Assembly (NCBI GenBank): GCA_013360945.1
Contig: JABWAQ010000010.1
Span: 1 to 54,132 of the forward strand
Direction of reading: 5' to 3'
DNA: 54,132 nucleotides
Source: Candidatus Brocadia sp.
GTDB lineage: Bacteria; Planctomycetota; Brocadiia; Brocadiales; Brocadiaceae
Below, one piece after another: positions 1 to 7,094 of this stretch. A model generated the notes under the pieces. The model did not search any database and was not told the origin of the DNA. It saw only the letters and a list, made by a program, of their open reading frames with translations. Positions within the stretch are counted from its first letter, which is position 1, and every line of letters starts with the position of its first letter. The position numbers and the translations under genes are program-made.

Positions 1-4
1 CTTT

Positions 5-99
5 TCGTGTCTTTGCTCGTTTTTCCCTATCCCAACCCCTTCTTTCTCTTGCCCTGCCACTCCCCCTTTTTTGCCTAGCATGACTTTGACGTTACCCTG
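5..99. repeat. 95-bp terminal inverted repeat, left copy
   Basis: Positions 5-99 are the exact reverse complement of 54038-54132. Homology stops sharply at 99/100, inside the helicase reading frame, and at 54037/54038, just after the fhs terminator. Both window ends therefore enter the same sequence from the same side. The likeliest explanation is the end of an insertion sequence or other multicopy element, with the assembly breaking one k-mer inside it. No transposase is visible because only about 95-99 bases are present. The first four bases (cttt) extend beyond the matched part. Confidence 0.85.
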
Positions 100-1063
100 T
101 ATCGATATCCCGGAAGATCAGCTCATAATTGATAAGCTTGTAAAACGACCCGATCAGATAGTATTGTTTTCTCTGATGGTTGAGGCCTTCAATTACCTGT
201 ACAGACCTTTCGGTAAATTTCTCTATTTCTGTTTTCCATTGATGTTTCAGCGAGGTTGGGGAAACGATCAAAACCTTCTGTATATTGAATAGTTTTGCCA
301 TTAATTCTGCCGCAGCGAGCGCCTGAATCGTCTTCCCCAGTCCCATATCGTCACCGATGAGGCATCGCCCTGCGTTTGCGGCAAACAATACCCCTTCAAG
401 CTGATAGGGGTATAATTTAGTTTTTAGAATATTTTTAACAATGGGGCTGTTAATCCCTCCTTTAAGCTGAGGCTTGATGATATTTCGCCGGTGTTCAGCA
501 TCCTGATATTCAGCGATATAGGCCATTACATCGTCGTAACAACGTATTTCATGGCCATTTATTTGTGATATATCGTTAAGAAATTGATGAAAACTAAGAA
601 CATGATCCTCTTTGAGCATTCTGTCCGTATCGAAATACTTATTTACCAGAGAGATCACTTCGGGAGACGCATCTTTCCCTGCCTTAAACCTGACCTCTCG
701 CTTCAGTCCATAATGCAAATATATCTCGGAGTATGGCGGAGTGTATGCCGTTAAGAATGCCTTCTTTGCCCCCTTTTTTTTCATTAATCTGGAGAGGGTG
801 AATTCGATATGTTTGCACGTCCCAAGGTTATTAATGCTATAATCAGGGCAGGAGCAATAATTATCTCCGGGAACGTCTCCGCGAATGGCGATTTTATATA
901 TCTTGCCGGATTCAGGATTGATGAGTTTAAATTCCGAAAAGAGGGGATGGCTGCCGGTATTTTCGAGCTTATACTTTTGTTGTTCACCATACTGCTTTCT
1001 GAGAATTCTTTGCCACTCCTCAAGGCTAAGGTCTTCTGGTTTGTGTGTTCTTGATATTTTCAT
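92..1063 (-). pseudogene. SNF2-family helicase with SWIM zinc finger, 3' end lost at the terminal repeat
   Basis: The N-terminal part of a SWI2/SNF2-type DNA-dependent ATPase. From the ATG at 1063 it shows a SWIM zinc finger (CxC near residues 70-72, CxH near 83-85) and then the helicase motif I, GDDMGLGKT, at about 237-245, followed by the KVLIVSPTSLKHQW motif Ia region. Full-length family members run to roughly 900-1100 residues; this frame stops after about 323, because the repeat beginning at position 99 supplies a TAA at 92-94. Motif II (DEAx) and the second RecA lobe are missing. A TTG at 1087 would extend the frame but overlaps the upstream gene; the ATG at 1063 lies 6 bases past that gene's stop and is preferred. 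If the repeat is a real insertion the gene is dead; if it is an assembly edge the rest lies elsewhere. Confidence 0.8.
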
Positions 1064-1068
1064 GGTAA

Positions 1069-1635
1069 TTAGTTTTTCTTTTGACAATAGTATTTATACA
1101 CTAAATCGGCAAATGCCTCTAATGCGTAAGAACCTTTTCCAAGGTCTGAAAGGCATCTTCTGAATTCACGGAGGTTTTTAAAGTTTTCTGACAGATATTG
1201 AGCAACGAATGTTTCAGCAGATATAAAATTGAGCTCCGGACCTTTGTCGTCGGGACTTTGATAAATTTTATATGCCACGATATCCGTAATCATTTTTAAG
1301 TTCATCTCGTTTGCCCTTGAAATCATATTCTTGATGATCTCAAAGCTCAATAGCTGTTTGTCCTGGTAGTAATTGTACACCGTGTCGGCAAATTCGTTAA
1401 TTGATTTCATTCCCTTGTCAAGTTGTGATAAGTGGGCCTTGAACGAATCAAAGTCTTTAAAGTTTTCAGATACATACTGGGATACTGCCTCGGTGGCAAC
1501 GGAAAAATTCGATTCTGGCCCCATATTTTCCGGGCTTTCGTATATTTTATATGCGATAATATCGGCAATGGTTTTCAGGGATATATCTTCTGTGCTGTGG
1601 ATTTTGCTTTTTATTAACTCCTTGTCGATAGGCAT
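1069..1635 (-). CDS. Hypothetical protein made of two tandem ~75-residue repeats
   Basis: Unrecognised 188-residue soluble protein. It consists of two homologous halves: IADIIAYKIYESPENMGPE and ITDIVAYKIYQSPDDKGPE begin matching segments near residues 23 and 118, each continuing through YVSENFK / YLSENFK, a Leu-Asp/Gly-Lys-Gly turn and a closing EFADTVYNYY / AFADLVYKYY helix. No catalytic motif, signal peptide or membrane segment is seen. The start is supported by a strong Shine-Dalgarno (ggaggag) 5 bases before the ATG. It lies directly upstream of the helicase on the same strand with a 5-base gap, so the two are probably co-transcribed and may work together; that link is inference. Confidence 0.7.
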   Translation of the reverse strand: MPIDKELIKSKIHSTEDISLKTIADIIAYKIYESPENMGPESNFSVATEAVSQYVSENFKDFDSFKAHLSQLDKGMKSINEFADTVYNYYQDKQLLSFEIIKNMISRANEMNLKMITDIVAYKIYQSPDDKGPELNFISAETFVAQYLSENFKNLREFRRCLSDLGKGSYALEAFADLVYKYYCQKKN

Positions 1636-1758
1636 TTTTACTCCTCCGTTAGTTCAAAAAAGACAAAATACTTATTCTGAGACTTGACAACCGCATATTT
1701 TATACATATATTTATTTGAGAGCAAGAATTATAAATAACAATAATGCGTAATTAGCCA

Positions 1759-2199
1759 ATGAAAACTGAAACGAAAAATAGAATTCTCAATTCCATTACA
1801 CTGCCGAACTATGAATTTATTATTAACTCTCCGGAATTTAAAAGAGAAGGCGAGGAATTTACTATTTGGTTTCTCGAAGGAATTCTTGAAAGAAATGCAA
1901 ATTATGTTGATTGTCTTGTATATTTAGGCAATGCGTATACGGCACGTGGTATGTATGAAAAAGGTCTTCTGGTAGACCAGAAGTTAAGTCGTCTCAGGCC
2001 AAACGATCCCCTTGTCCAATACAACCTTGCCTGTAGTTATGCATTGCTTAAAAATATTGATGCCGCATTTGAAGCCCTGGAAAAGGCAATTGCGTTAGGT
2101 TATAAGGATATCTATCATCTGGAAAAGGATAAGGATCTGGCTCATTTAAGAGAAGATGATCGATACCGGAAATTGCTTGAAAAAATTAAAAAACATTAA
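1759..2199 (+). CDS. TPR-domain protein
   Basis: A 146-residue protein carrying about two to three tetratricopeptide repeats. The segment NYVDCLVYLGNAYTARGMYE and the following PLVQYNLACSYALLKNIDAA fit the TPR helix-turn-helix pattern (W/L-G-Y-A-P spacing). The C-terminal AIALGYKDIYHLEKDKDL - LREDDRYRKLL stretch is the common ending of bacterial TPR proteins with 'F/H-L-x-x-D-x-D-L-x-x-L-R' motifs. It has no signal peptide and is likely cytosolic, mediating protein contacts. It is transcribed divergently from the tandem-repeat protein (123-base gap) and converges on coaX, with the two stop codons overlapping. Confidence 0.8.
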   Translation: MKTETKNRILNSITLPNYEFIINSPEFKREGEEFTIWFLEGILERNANYVDCLVYLGNAYTARGMYEKGLLVDQKLSRLRPNDPLVQYNLACSYALLKNIDAAFEALEKAIALGYKDIYHLEKDKDLAHLREDDRYRKLLEKIKKH

Positions 2200-2957
2200 T
2201 GCGGTATGCGGGTAACAAGAGACGTTTTATATGCAATTTTGATTCCCTCTAACGTCAGATAGGGTAATACCGTCGTAATGAGAGGGATTTCCTGCGCCAG
2301 CATACGTGCATCTCCTCCTGTTGCAATGACTGACGGTTGACATTTCAGTTCGTTGCAAAGCATAGTAATAAGCTGGGTTACCATCCCGACAGTCCCCCAG
2401 TAAATACCGGAATGTATCGCATCTTCTGTATTTTTCCCAAGGACGGTCTTTGGCTTACGTACAGGTATCTGTGGCAGAAGCGCCGTATAGGAGTGGAGCG
2501 CTTTTGAAGAAATATCTATCCCCGGCGCAATAATTCCCCCCATAAAAGCCCCCGTATCGTTTATTCCGTCAATCGTTATTGCGGTGCCCGCATCAACAAC
2601 GATTGTCCAATTTTTTGTCCGTTCAAATGCGGCAAGTGCGTTTACCAACCGGTCTGCACCTACTTTTCCAGGATATTCGGTCAGAATCGGGATAGGAATG
2701 GGAATGTCTTTCCCAATAATTTGGGGTTTTACCGGAAGACACTTCCGGACATTTTCAACGACAAATGCTTCTGCCTTTGGATTGACAGATGCGATGACAA
2801 CTGCCTGTACTTCGTTCAGGATGGCCGGAGTGAGAATTTTTCCATAATTTGCCCGGGGCGCGTCCTCATCTTTTATGGTATGCGCAGACAGTAAGGTGTC
2901 TCCCTCGAATATTCCAACATGAACATTCGTATTACCAATATCGATTGCTAACAACAT
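2196..2957 (-). CDS. coaX: Type III pantothenate kinase
   Basis: Catalyses ATP-dependent phosphorylation of pantothenate, the first step of coenzyme A synthesis, with the type III (CoaX) fold of the ASKHA superfamily. The phosphate-binding motif DIGNTNVHVG is at residues 6-15, the pantothenate-site GADRL at 100-104, and DAGTAITID at 122-130. Length 253 is normal. Type III enzymes are not feedback-inhibited by CoA and usually need K+ or NH4+. The ATG overlaps the end of obgE by 10 bases, so it is translationally coupled at the end of the ribosomal-protein/obgE transcript. Its stop overlaps that of the convergent TPR gene. Confidence 0.95.
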   Translation of the reverse strand: MLLAIDIGNTNVHVGIFEGDTLLSAHTIKDEDAPRANYGKILTPAILNEVQAVVIASVNPKAEAFVVENVRKCLPVKPQIIGKDIPIPIPILTEYPGKVGADRLVNALAAFERTKNWTIVVDAGTAITIDGINDTGAFMGGIIAPGIDISSKALHSYTALLPQIPVRKPKTVLGKNTEDAIHSGIYWGTVGMVTQLITMLCNELKCQPSVIATGGDARMLAQEIPLITTVLPYLTLEGIKIAYKTSLVTRIPH

Positions 2958-3976
2958 ACAGGTTGGTTTGCACTGGCCTGGATTTTATTTAATGCGCTTA
3001 CAATCATATCTAACAGTGTGTCGATGTTCTTGCCCGTGACCATAGAGACAGGGCAGACAGGTCTGGATATTTTTTCTTCCAGGGTTTGAATGCACTTGAT
3101 ACCCGTCTCTGTATCTAAAAGGTCCATTTTATTTGCAATGACAAGTTCGGGTTTTTCAGCAAGGCTGGGGTTGTATTGTCTTAATTCGTTCCGAACAATA
3201 TAATATGCGTCTGCGGGACTCAAACTCGCTAAGGGTGAAACATCCAAAAGATGGACTAAGAGTTTTGTCCTTTCGATATGGCGGAGAAATTCATCTCCAA
3301 GCCCTATTCCTCTATGTGCCCCTTCAATGAGTCCGGGTATATCGGCGACGACGAATCTTCGGTAATTCTCTACCTCTACGATCCCTAATTGGGGTTGCAG
3401 TGTGGTGAACGGATAATCGGCAATTTTAGGCCTGGCAGCCGATAATCGGGAAAGTAAAGTCGATTTCCCTGCATTAGGCATTCCGATGAGGCCGACATCT
3501 GCAAGGAGCTTTAGTTCAAGGATCACCCAGCGCTCTTCGCCTGGTTTCCCCTTTTCTGCCTGGCGTGGAACCTGATTCGTGGATGTTGCAAAATGCTTGT
3601 TTCCTCTGCCTCCCCTGCCTCCCCGTGCAATAACAATGCTTTCTCCGTTGGTACTCATGTCTTTCAGGACGCGTCCACTTTCTTTATCTTTAATAATAGT
3701 GCCTCTGGGTAAGGCAATAATGAGGTCTTTACCATCCTTGCCTTTTTTCGTAGAACCCTTTCCGTGTGCCCCGCGTTCTGCAATATGTTTTACCCGGGAG
3801 GTAAGATCGAGTAAGGTATCTTTTTTACAACTAACATGAAGGATAATATCTCCGCCTTTGCCCCCGTCTCCTCCGTCGGGCCCTCCATGGGGGACGTATT
3901 TCTCCCGCCGGAAACTTACGCATCCGTTTCCTCCGTCGCCACCTTTTACAAATATAACAGCTTCATCAACAAACAT
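2948..3976 (-). CDS. obgE: Obg-family GTPase (ribosome assembly)
   Basis: Large-subunit assembly and stringent-response GTPase. The glycine-rich Obg fold occupies residues 1-158 (GGDGGNG, GGPDGGDGGKGGD, GGRGGRGNKHFA). The G domain follows with P-loop GMPNAGKST (165-173), G3 DIPGLIEGA, a GIGLGDEFLRHIERT switch II segment, NKMD (G4) and SMVTG (G5). At 342 residues it lacks the extra C-terminal OCT domain. No Shine-Dalgarno is visible upstream of the ATG; instead an intrinsic-terminator-like hairpin and T-run end within 6 bases of it. It follows rplU-rpmA, the usual bacterial arrangement, and overlaps coaX. Confidence 0.96.
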   Translation of the reverse strand: MFVDEAVIFVKGGDGGNGCVSFRREKYVPHGGPDGGDGGKGGDIILHVSCKKDTLLDLTSRVKHIAERGAHGKGSTKKGKDGKDLIIALPRGTIIKDKESGRVLKDMSTNGESIVIARGGRGGRGNKHFATSTNQVPRQAEKGKPGEERWVILELKLLADVGLIGMPNAGKSTLLSRLSAARPKIADYPFTTLQPQLGIVEVENYRRFVVADIPGLIEGAHRGIGLGDEFLRHIERTKLLVHLLDVSPLASLSPADAYYIVRNELRQYNPSLAEKPELVIANKMDLLDTETGIKCIQTLEEKISRPVCPVSMVTGKNIDTLLDMIVSALNKIQASANQPVCC

Positions 3977-3981
3977 AGTTT

Positions 3982-4015
3982 AAAAAAGATAAAGGGTGCA
4001 CCCATGGCACCCTTT
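3982..4015 (-). terminator. Intrinsic terminator/attenuator between rpmA and obgE
   Basis: On the minus strand a perfect 9-bp stem (AAAGGGTGC with GCACCCTTT, arms 4007-4015 and 3991-3999, 7-base loop) is followed by ATCTTTTTT. It sits 117 bases past rpmA and only 5 bases before the obgE ATG, so it would end the rplU-rpmA transcript or attenuate read-through into obgE-coaX. Confidence 0.7.
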
Positions 4016-4131
4016 TAATAAAAATCGTTACATTCGAATACGAAATCCGAATTTCTCATGTATGAAAAAATAAAAATATCGCTATAGTAGATAGCCCTTC
4101 CCGGCAATAAAGGCTAACTAACCGTTATTGC

Positions 4132-4380
4132 TTATTGAGGTGATGTATAAACGCTCACGCGACGCCTCGTTTCAAATTTTACCGTGCCTTCTATTTTGGA
4201 AAAAAGCGTATTGTCTCTTCCCATGCCGACATTGTGACCAGGTTTAAACTTTGTTCCACACTGACGGATGATTATGGCGCCAGCAGTCACAAATTGCCCG
4301 CCGAATCTTTTTACACCACGCATTTGTGGATTGCTGTCTCTACCGTTTTTTGAAGACCCTTGTCCTTTTTTATGTGCCAT
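4132..4380 (-). CDS. rpmA: Large ribosomal subunit protein bL27
   Basis: Small basic ribosomal protein of the 50S subunit whose N-terminal tail reaches the peptidyl-transferase centre. The N-terminus [17 protein letters not shown] is the family signature, followed by [21 protein letters not shown] and HPGxNVGxGxDxTLF-like [18 protein letters not shown]. The length of 82 residues is normal. There is no N-terminal prepeptide as in Firmicutes. It lies 29 bases downstream of rplU on the same strand. Confidence 0.97.
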   Translation of the reverse strand: MAHKKGQGSSKNGRDSNPQMRGVKRFGGQFVTAGAIIIRQCGTKFKPGHNVGMGRDNTLFSKIEGTVKFETRRRVSVYTSPQ

Positions 4381-4409
4381 GTTACTGACCTCCGTTCAAA
4401 AATTTATAT

Positions 4410-4730
4410 CTAACTACAAATAATTTCTTTAATTTTTATCCGGGTATATTTTTCCCGGTGTCCTCTTCTGGTCATCGATTCCTTCCGCCTGCGAAATTTT
4501 ATGGTCATAGACTTTGTGCCCTTTTTTATGCCTTCAACTTCCGCAATGACCTTCGCATGTTGATTAGCCGCGGTTCCAAAGGTTGTGTTCCCTTCTTCAG
4601 TTGAGCAAACTAATACATCATGAAACTCCAAAATTTGTCCAATTTGGGCATCGGCCTTTAGATCGATGAGATGGCGCTCGCCAGCCCTTACCTTGTATTG
4701 TTTGCCCCTGTCTTTTACTATGGCGTACAT
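4410..4730 (-). CDS. rplU: Large ribosomal subunit protein bL21
   Basis: 50S assembly protein that contacts 23S rRNA. MYAIVKDRGKQYKV at the start, then the acidic linker, VIAEVEGIKKGTKSMTIKFRRRK and the R-R-x-G-H-R-x-x-Y-T-R-I-K-I ending are the bL21 pattern; 106 residues is typical. It heads the rplU-rpmA pair. The ATG is preceded by aaggag about 9 bases away. A hairpin lies in the 120-base leader between the RNase G gene and this one. Confidence 0.97.
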   Translation of the reverse strand: MYAIVKDRGKQYKVRAGERHLIDLKADAQIGQILEFHDVLVCSTEEGNTTFGTAANQHAKVIAEVEGIKKGTKSMTIKFRRRKESMTRRGHREKYTRIKIKEIICS

Positions 4731-4828
4731 GTGTTACTTTCTCCTTTCCGTGAGCCGTCTTAATAATAGTCATTTATGAGAAGACTACTGTCAGGTATAA
4801 ATCTCGTACATGTTACAAGTTGCCGGTA

Positions 4829-4843
4829 CGAGGCGATGCCTCG
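4829..4843 (-). promoter_or_regulatory. Hairpin in the rplU leader, just past the RNase G gene
   Basis: The perfect palindrome cgaggc-gat-gcctcg lies 8 bases after the RNase G stop and about 100 bases before rplU. It has no T-run, so it is more likely an mRNA-stability or bL21 autoregulatory element than a terminator. Its role is inference. Confidence 0.4.
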
Positions 4844-4850
4844 TTCAAGG

Positions 4851-6371
4851 CTATACCATGACGGGTTCGTCTTTCTGGTTTAAATAGCGAATATCTATCT
4901 TACCGTGTTCGTGATTTATAGTGCTAAAAATATGTATCTTTTTATGATAGGATTCCTCAATTTCTATCATTTGCCTTCTTTTTTGATTTTGCAAGTAATT
5001 GGCAACCTCAGGGTTTGCGACGATTTCGATTTTGGCAATCTGCGGTGAATGGATAGCAAACTTCAGGTCTCTCATGGCATTTAAACAAAGACTCTCAACG
5101 GTTTTTGCGTATCCTGTGCCGCTGCAAAACTTGCATTCCTCAAAAAGCACATCCCGCAGACTTGATCGGATCCGCTGTCGGGTTAGCTCTATGATGCCAA
5201 ATTTTGACATCTTTTGCATCTTTGTTCTTGCCTTATCCCTTTTCAAGGCATCGGCAACGACCTTCTCAATAGCATGATTATGTGATTCGGCCTTCATGTC
5301 AATAAAGTCGATTACGATTACACCTCCCAGATCCCTTAGTCGTATCTGGCGTGCAATTTCCTTTGCAGCTTTGAGATTCGTCTTAAAGGCCGTTTCCTCC
5401 GGATCGCACTCTTCTTTAAATTTGCCGCTATTGACATCAATTGCAACAAGCGCCTCGGTCTGCTCAATCACGATAGAGCCGCCGCGAGGCAACCGGATCT
5501 TTTTGCTGTTTATCTCCTCAACCTCTTTTTCGATATTGTATTTGTGAAATAATGGCTGATCCTCACTGTAGAGTGTCAAATGCTTTTCGTATTTGGGCAT
5601 AATCATATGAAGGAAATCACGTGTTCTTTCATAGACGGCTTCTGTGTCTACGATGATTTCCCGTATGTCAAGCGAAAATATATCTCTGATAGCGCGAATT
5701 ACTAAATCGCTTTCCTGATAGATAGTTGCAGGTGCACTGACGCTTTTTGCCCGTTTCTCGATATTTTTCCAAAGTTTCAGCAGATAATGGAAGTCCTTAT
5801 GAATTTCTTTTTTGGTCTGCTGTGCCCCTGCCGTTCGTATAATGAAACCGACATCGTGCGGAGGATTTAATCCCTCGAGTATTTTTTTTAACCTGTGCCG
5901 TTCTTCTTCACTCTCAATTTTTCTGGAAACTCCGTGACGGGGCACGTCCGGCATTAAGACCAGGTACCTTCCCGGCAGGCTGATATGCGTTGTTAAACTA
6001 GGACCCTTTGTGCCAATACTCTCTTTCGTTACCTGAACCAGTACCTCTTGCCCCAGATGTAAGATATCCCGTATCTTGCGGAATACCCGGCGAGGTTTGG
6101 TATGGGTATCAGCATCTGATGGTTGGCTCCCGATCTCTGCGGGAATTAAGATGTCTGATGCATGAAGAAATCCATTTTTTCTGTATCCAATATCAACGAA
6201 TGCCGCTTCAATACTTGGCTCAATGTTAACGACCCTTCCCTTGTATATATTTCCTGCAATCTGTTCCCTGGAGCTTCTTTCAATATAAAGTTCTTCGAGA
6301 ACATTATTTTCCAGGATGGCGATGCGGCATTCTTCGGGTTCAACTGCGTTGATAAGCATCTTCTTGTCCAT
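4851..6371 (-). CDS. rng: RNase E/G-family endoribonuclease
   Basis: Single-strand-specific endonuclease for rRNA maturation and mRNA decay. An S1 RNA-binding domain occupies about residues 38-135 (GNIYKGRVVNIEPSIEAAFV). The catalytic DNase I-like domain carries the two metal-binding aspartates in ALVAIDVNSGKF and GGVIVIDFIDM. The zinc link CKFCSGTGY (CxxC) needed for dimer/tetramer formation is present near residue 415. At 506 residues it is RNase G-length and has no long RNase E scaffold tail. A start at Met5 (MLINAVEPEE) is equally possible. It sits between the TIGR03936 gene (15-base gap) and rplU, an arrangement seen in many bacteria. Confidence 0.93.
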   Translation of the reverse strand: MDKKMLINAVEPEECRIAILENNVLEELYIERSSREQIAGNIYKGRVVNIEPSIEAAFVDIGYRKNGFLHASDILIPAEIGSQPSDADTHTKPRRVFRKIRDILHLGQEVLVQVTKESIGTKGPSLTTHISLPGRYLVLMPDVPRHGVSRKIESEEERHRLKKILEGLNPPHDVGFIIRTAGAQQTKKEIHKDFHYLLKLWKNIEKRAKSVSAPATIYQESDLVIRAIRDIFSLDIREIIVDTEAVYERTRDFLHMIMPKYEKHLTLYSEDQPLFHKYNIEKEVEEINSKKIRLPRGGSIVIEQTEALVAIDVNSGKFKEECDPEETAFKTNLKAAKEIARQIRLRDLGGVIVIDFIDMKAESHNHAIEKVVADALKRDKARTKMQKMSKFGIIELTRQRIRSSLRDVLFEECKFCSGTGYAKTVESLCLNAMRDLKFAIHSPQIAKIEIVANPEVANYLQNQKRRQMIEIEESYHKKIHIFSTINHEHGKIDIRYLNQKDEPVMV

Positions 6372-6386
6372 GATTTTTCCCTAATG

Positions 6387-7013
6387 TTAGGTAGAAGAAG
6401 ACAGATTGACTTTTGTCCTCGTGATTTCAAAGAGCACTTCTTTCCCATTCCCACACAAGGAATGGATTACCTCTTCTGGTCTTGCCATACCTTTTGATAC
6501 CATCTTTATAGACAAAAGCAAACTGTCAGGCTTTACCGTGATTTCTTGAATAGAAGGCCGAATATCAAAAGGTTTCTGGCGTCCGTCCTTTGTGCGATTT
6601 ACCACGATGGACGGTTGTTGGAGAAATTCGCTGATCTCTAATGTCTTTAAGAGACAAGTATCTTTAAAAATAACTTCATAGAGCACATCACGAACCGAAC
6701 CTTTCTGGGAGCAGGGTATTGCCTCGCCCGAAAGAATATGAATCCCTTGCGGAAGCTGTCGACTTAAACGTTCAGTCAAAATTTCAGAAGGCATTGATTC
6801 GCGCAATTCCAGTTCCAAAACTTCATCTTTACCGACTATTCCAACGCTGAGTGCCAGGGGGATGGACAATTTCGGGTGAGGGTTGAAACCCTTGGACATC
6901 GCAATAGGTATGTTAGCCCTTCTAATAGCCCTTTCAAAGACCTTCATCAAATCGTGATGAGAGATAAAGCGAATATCATCTAACTTATTAAATCGAATAC
7001 GTATTTTTGATAT
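6387..7013 (-). CDS. TIGR03936/DUF2344 radical-SAM-linked protein, apparent AUA start
   Basis: Partner protein of the TIGR03960 radical SAM family, thought to act in RNA/ribosome modification. FERAIRRANIPIAMSKGFNPHPKLS is the core signature. Conventional starts give only TTG at 6950 or ATG at 6947, but the conserved family N-terminus continues in frame upstream: SKIRIRFNKLDDIRFISHHD directly precedes LMKVFER. An in-frame TAA lies just 5' at 7020-7022, and no ATG/GTG/TTG exists between it and the conserved segment. The best candidate is ATA at 7011-7013, 10 bases after AAGAAGG. So either AUA (or AUU) initiates translation or one base is wrong. Its radical SAM partner is 6 kb away at 13248-15098. 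The next gene, rng, follows after 15 bases. Confidence 0.8.
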   Translation of the reverse strand: MSKIRIRFNKLDDIRFISHHDLMKVFERAIRRANIPIAMSKGFNPHPKLSIPLALSVGIVGKDEVLELELRESMPSEILTERLSRQLPQGIHILSGEAIPCSQKGSVRDVLYEVIFKDTCLLKTLEISEFLQQPSIVVNRTKDGRQKPFDIRPSIQEITVKPDSLLLSIKMVSKGMARPEEVIHSLCGNGKEVLFEITRTKVNLSSST

Positions 7014-7094
7014 AGTTAATTAACCTTCTTAAAAACTTCAAATATAATAAATTAAGATACTTATGGGCGATTTTAATGATGATACCCCCCAATG

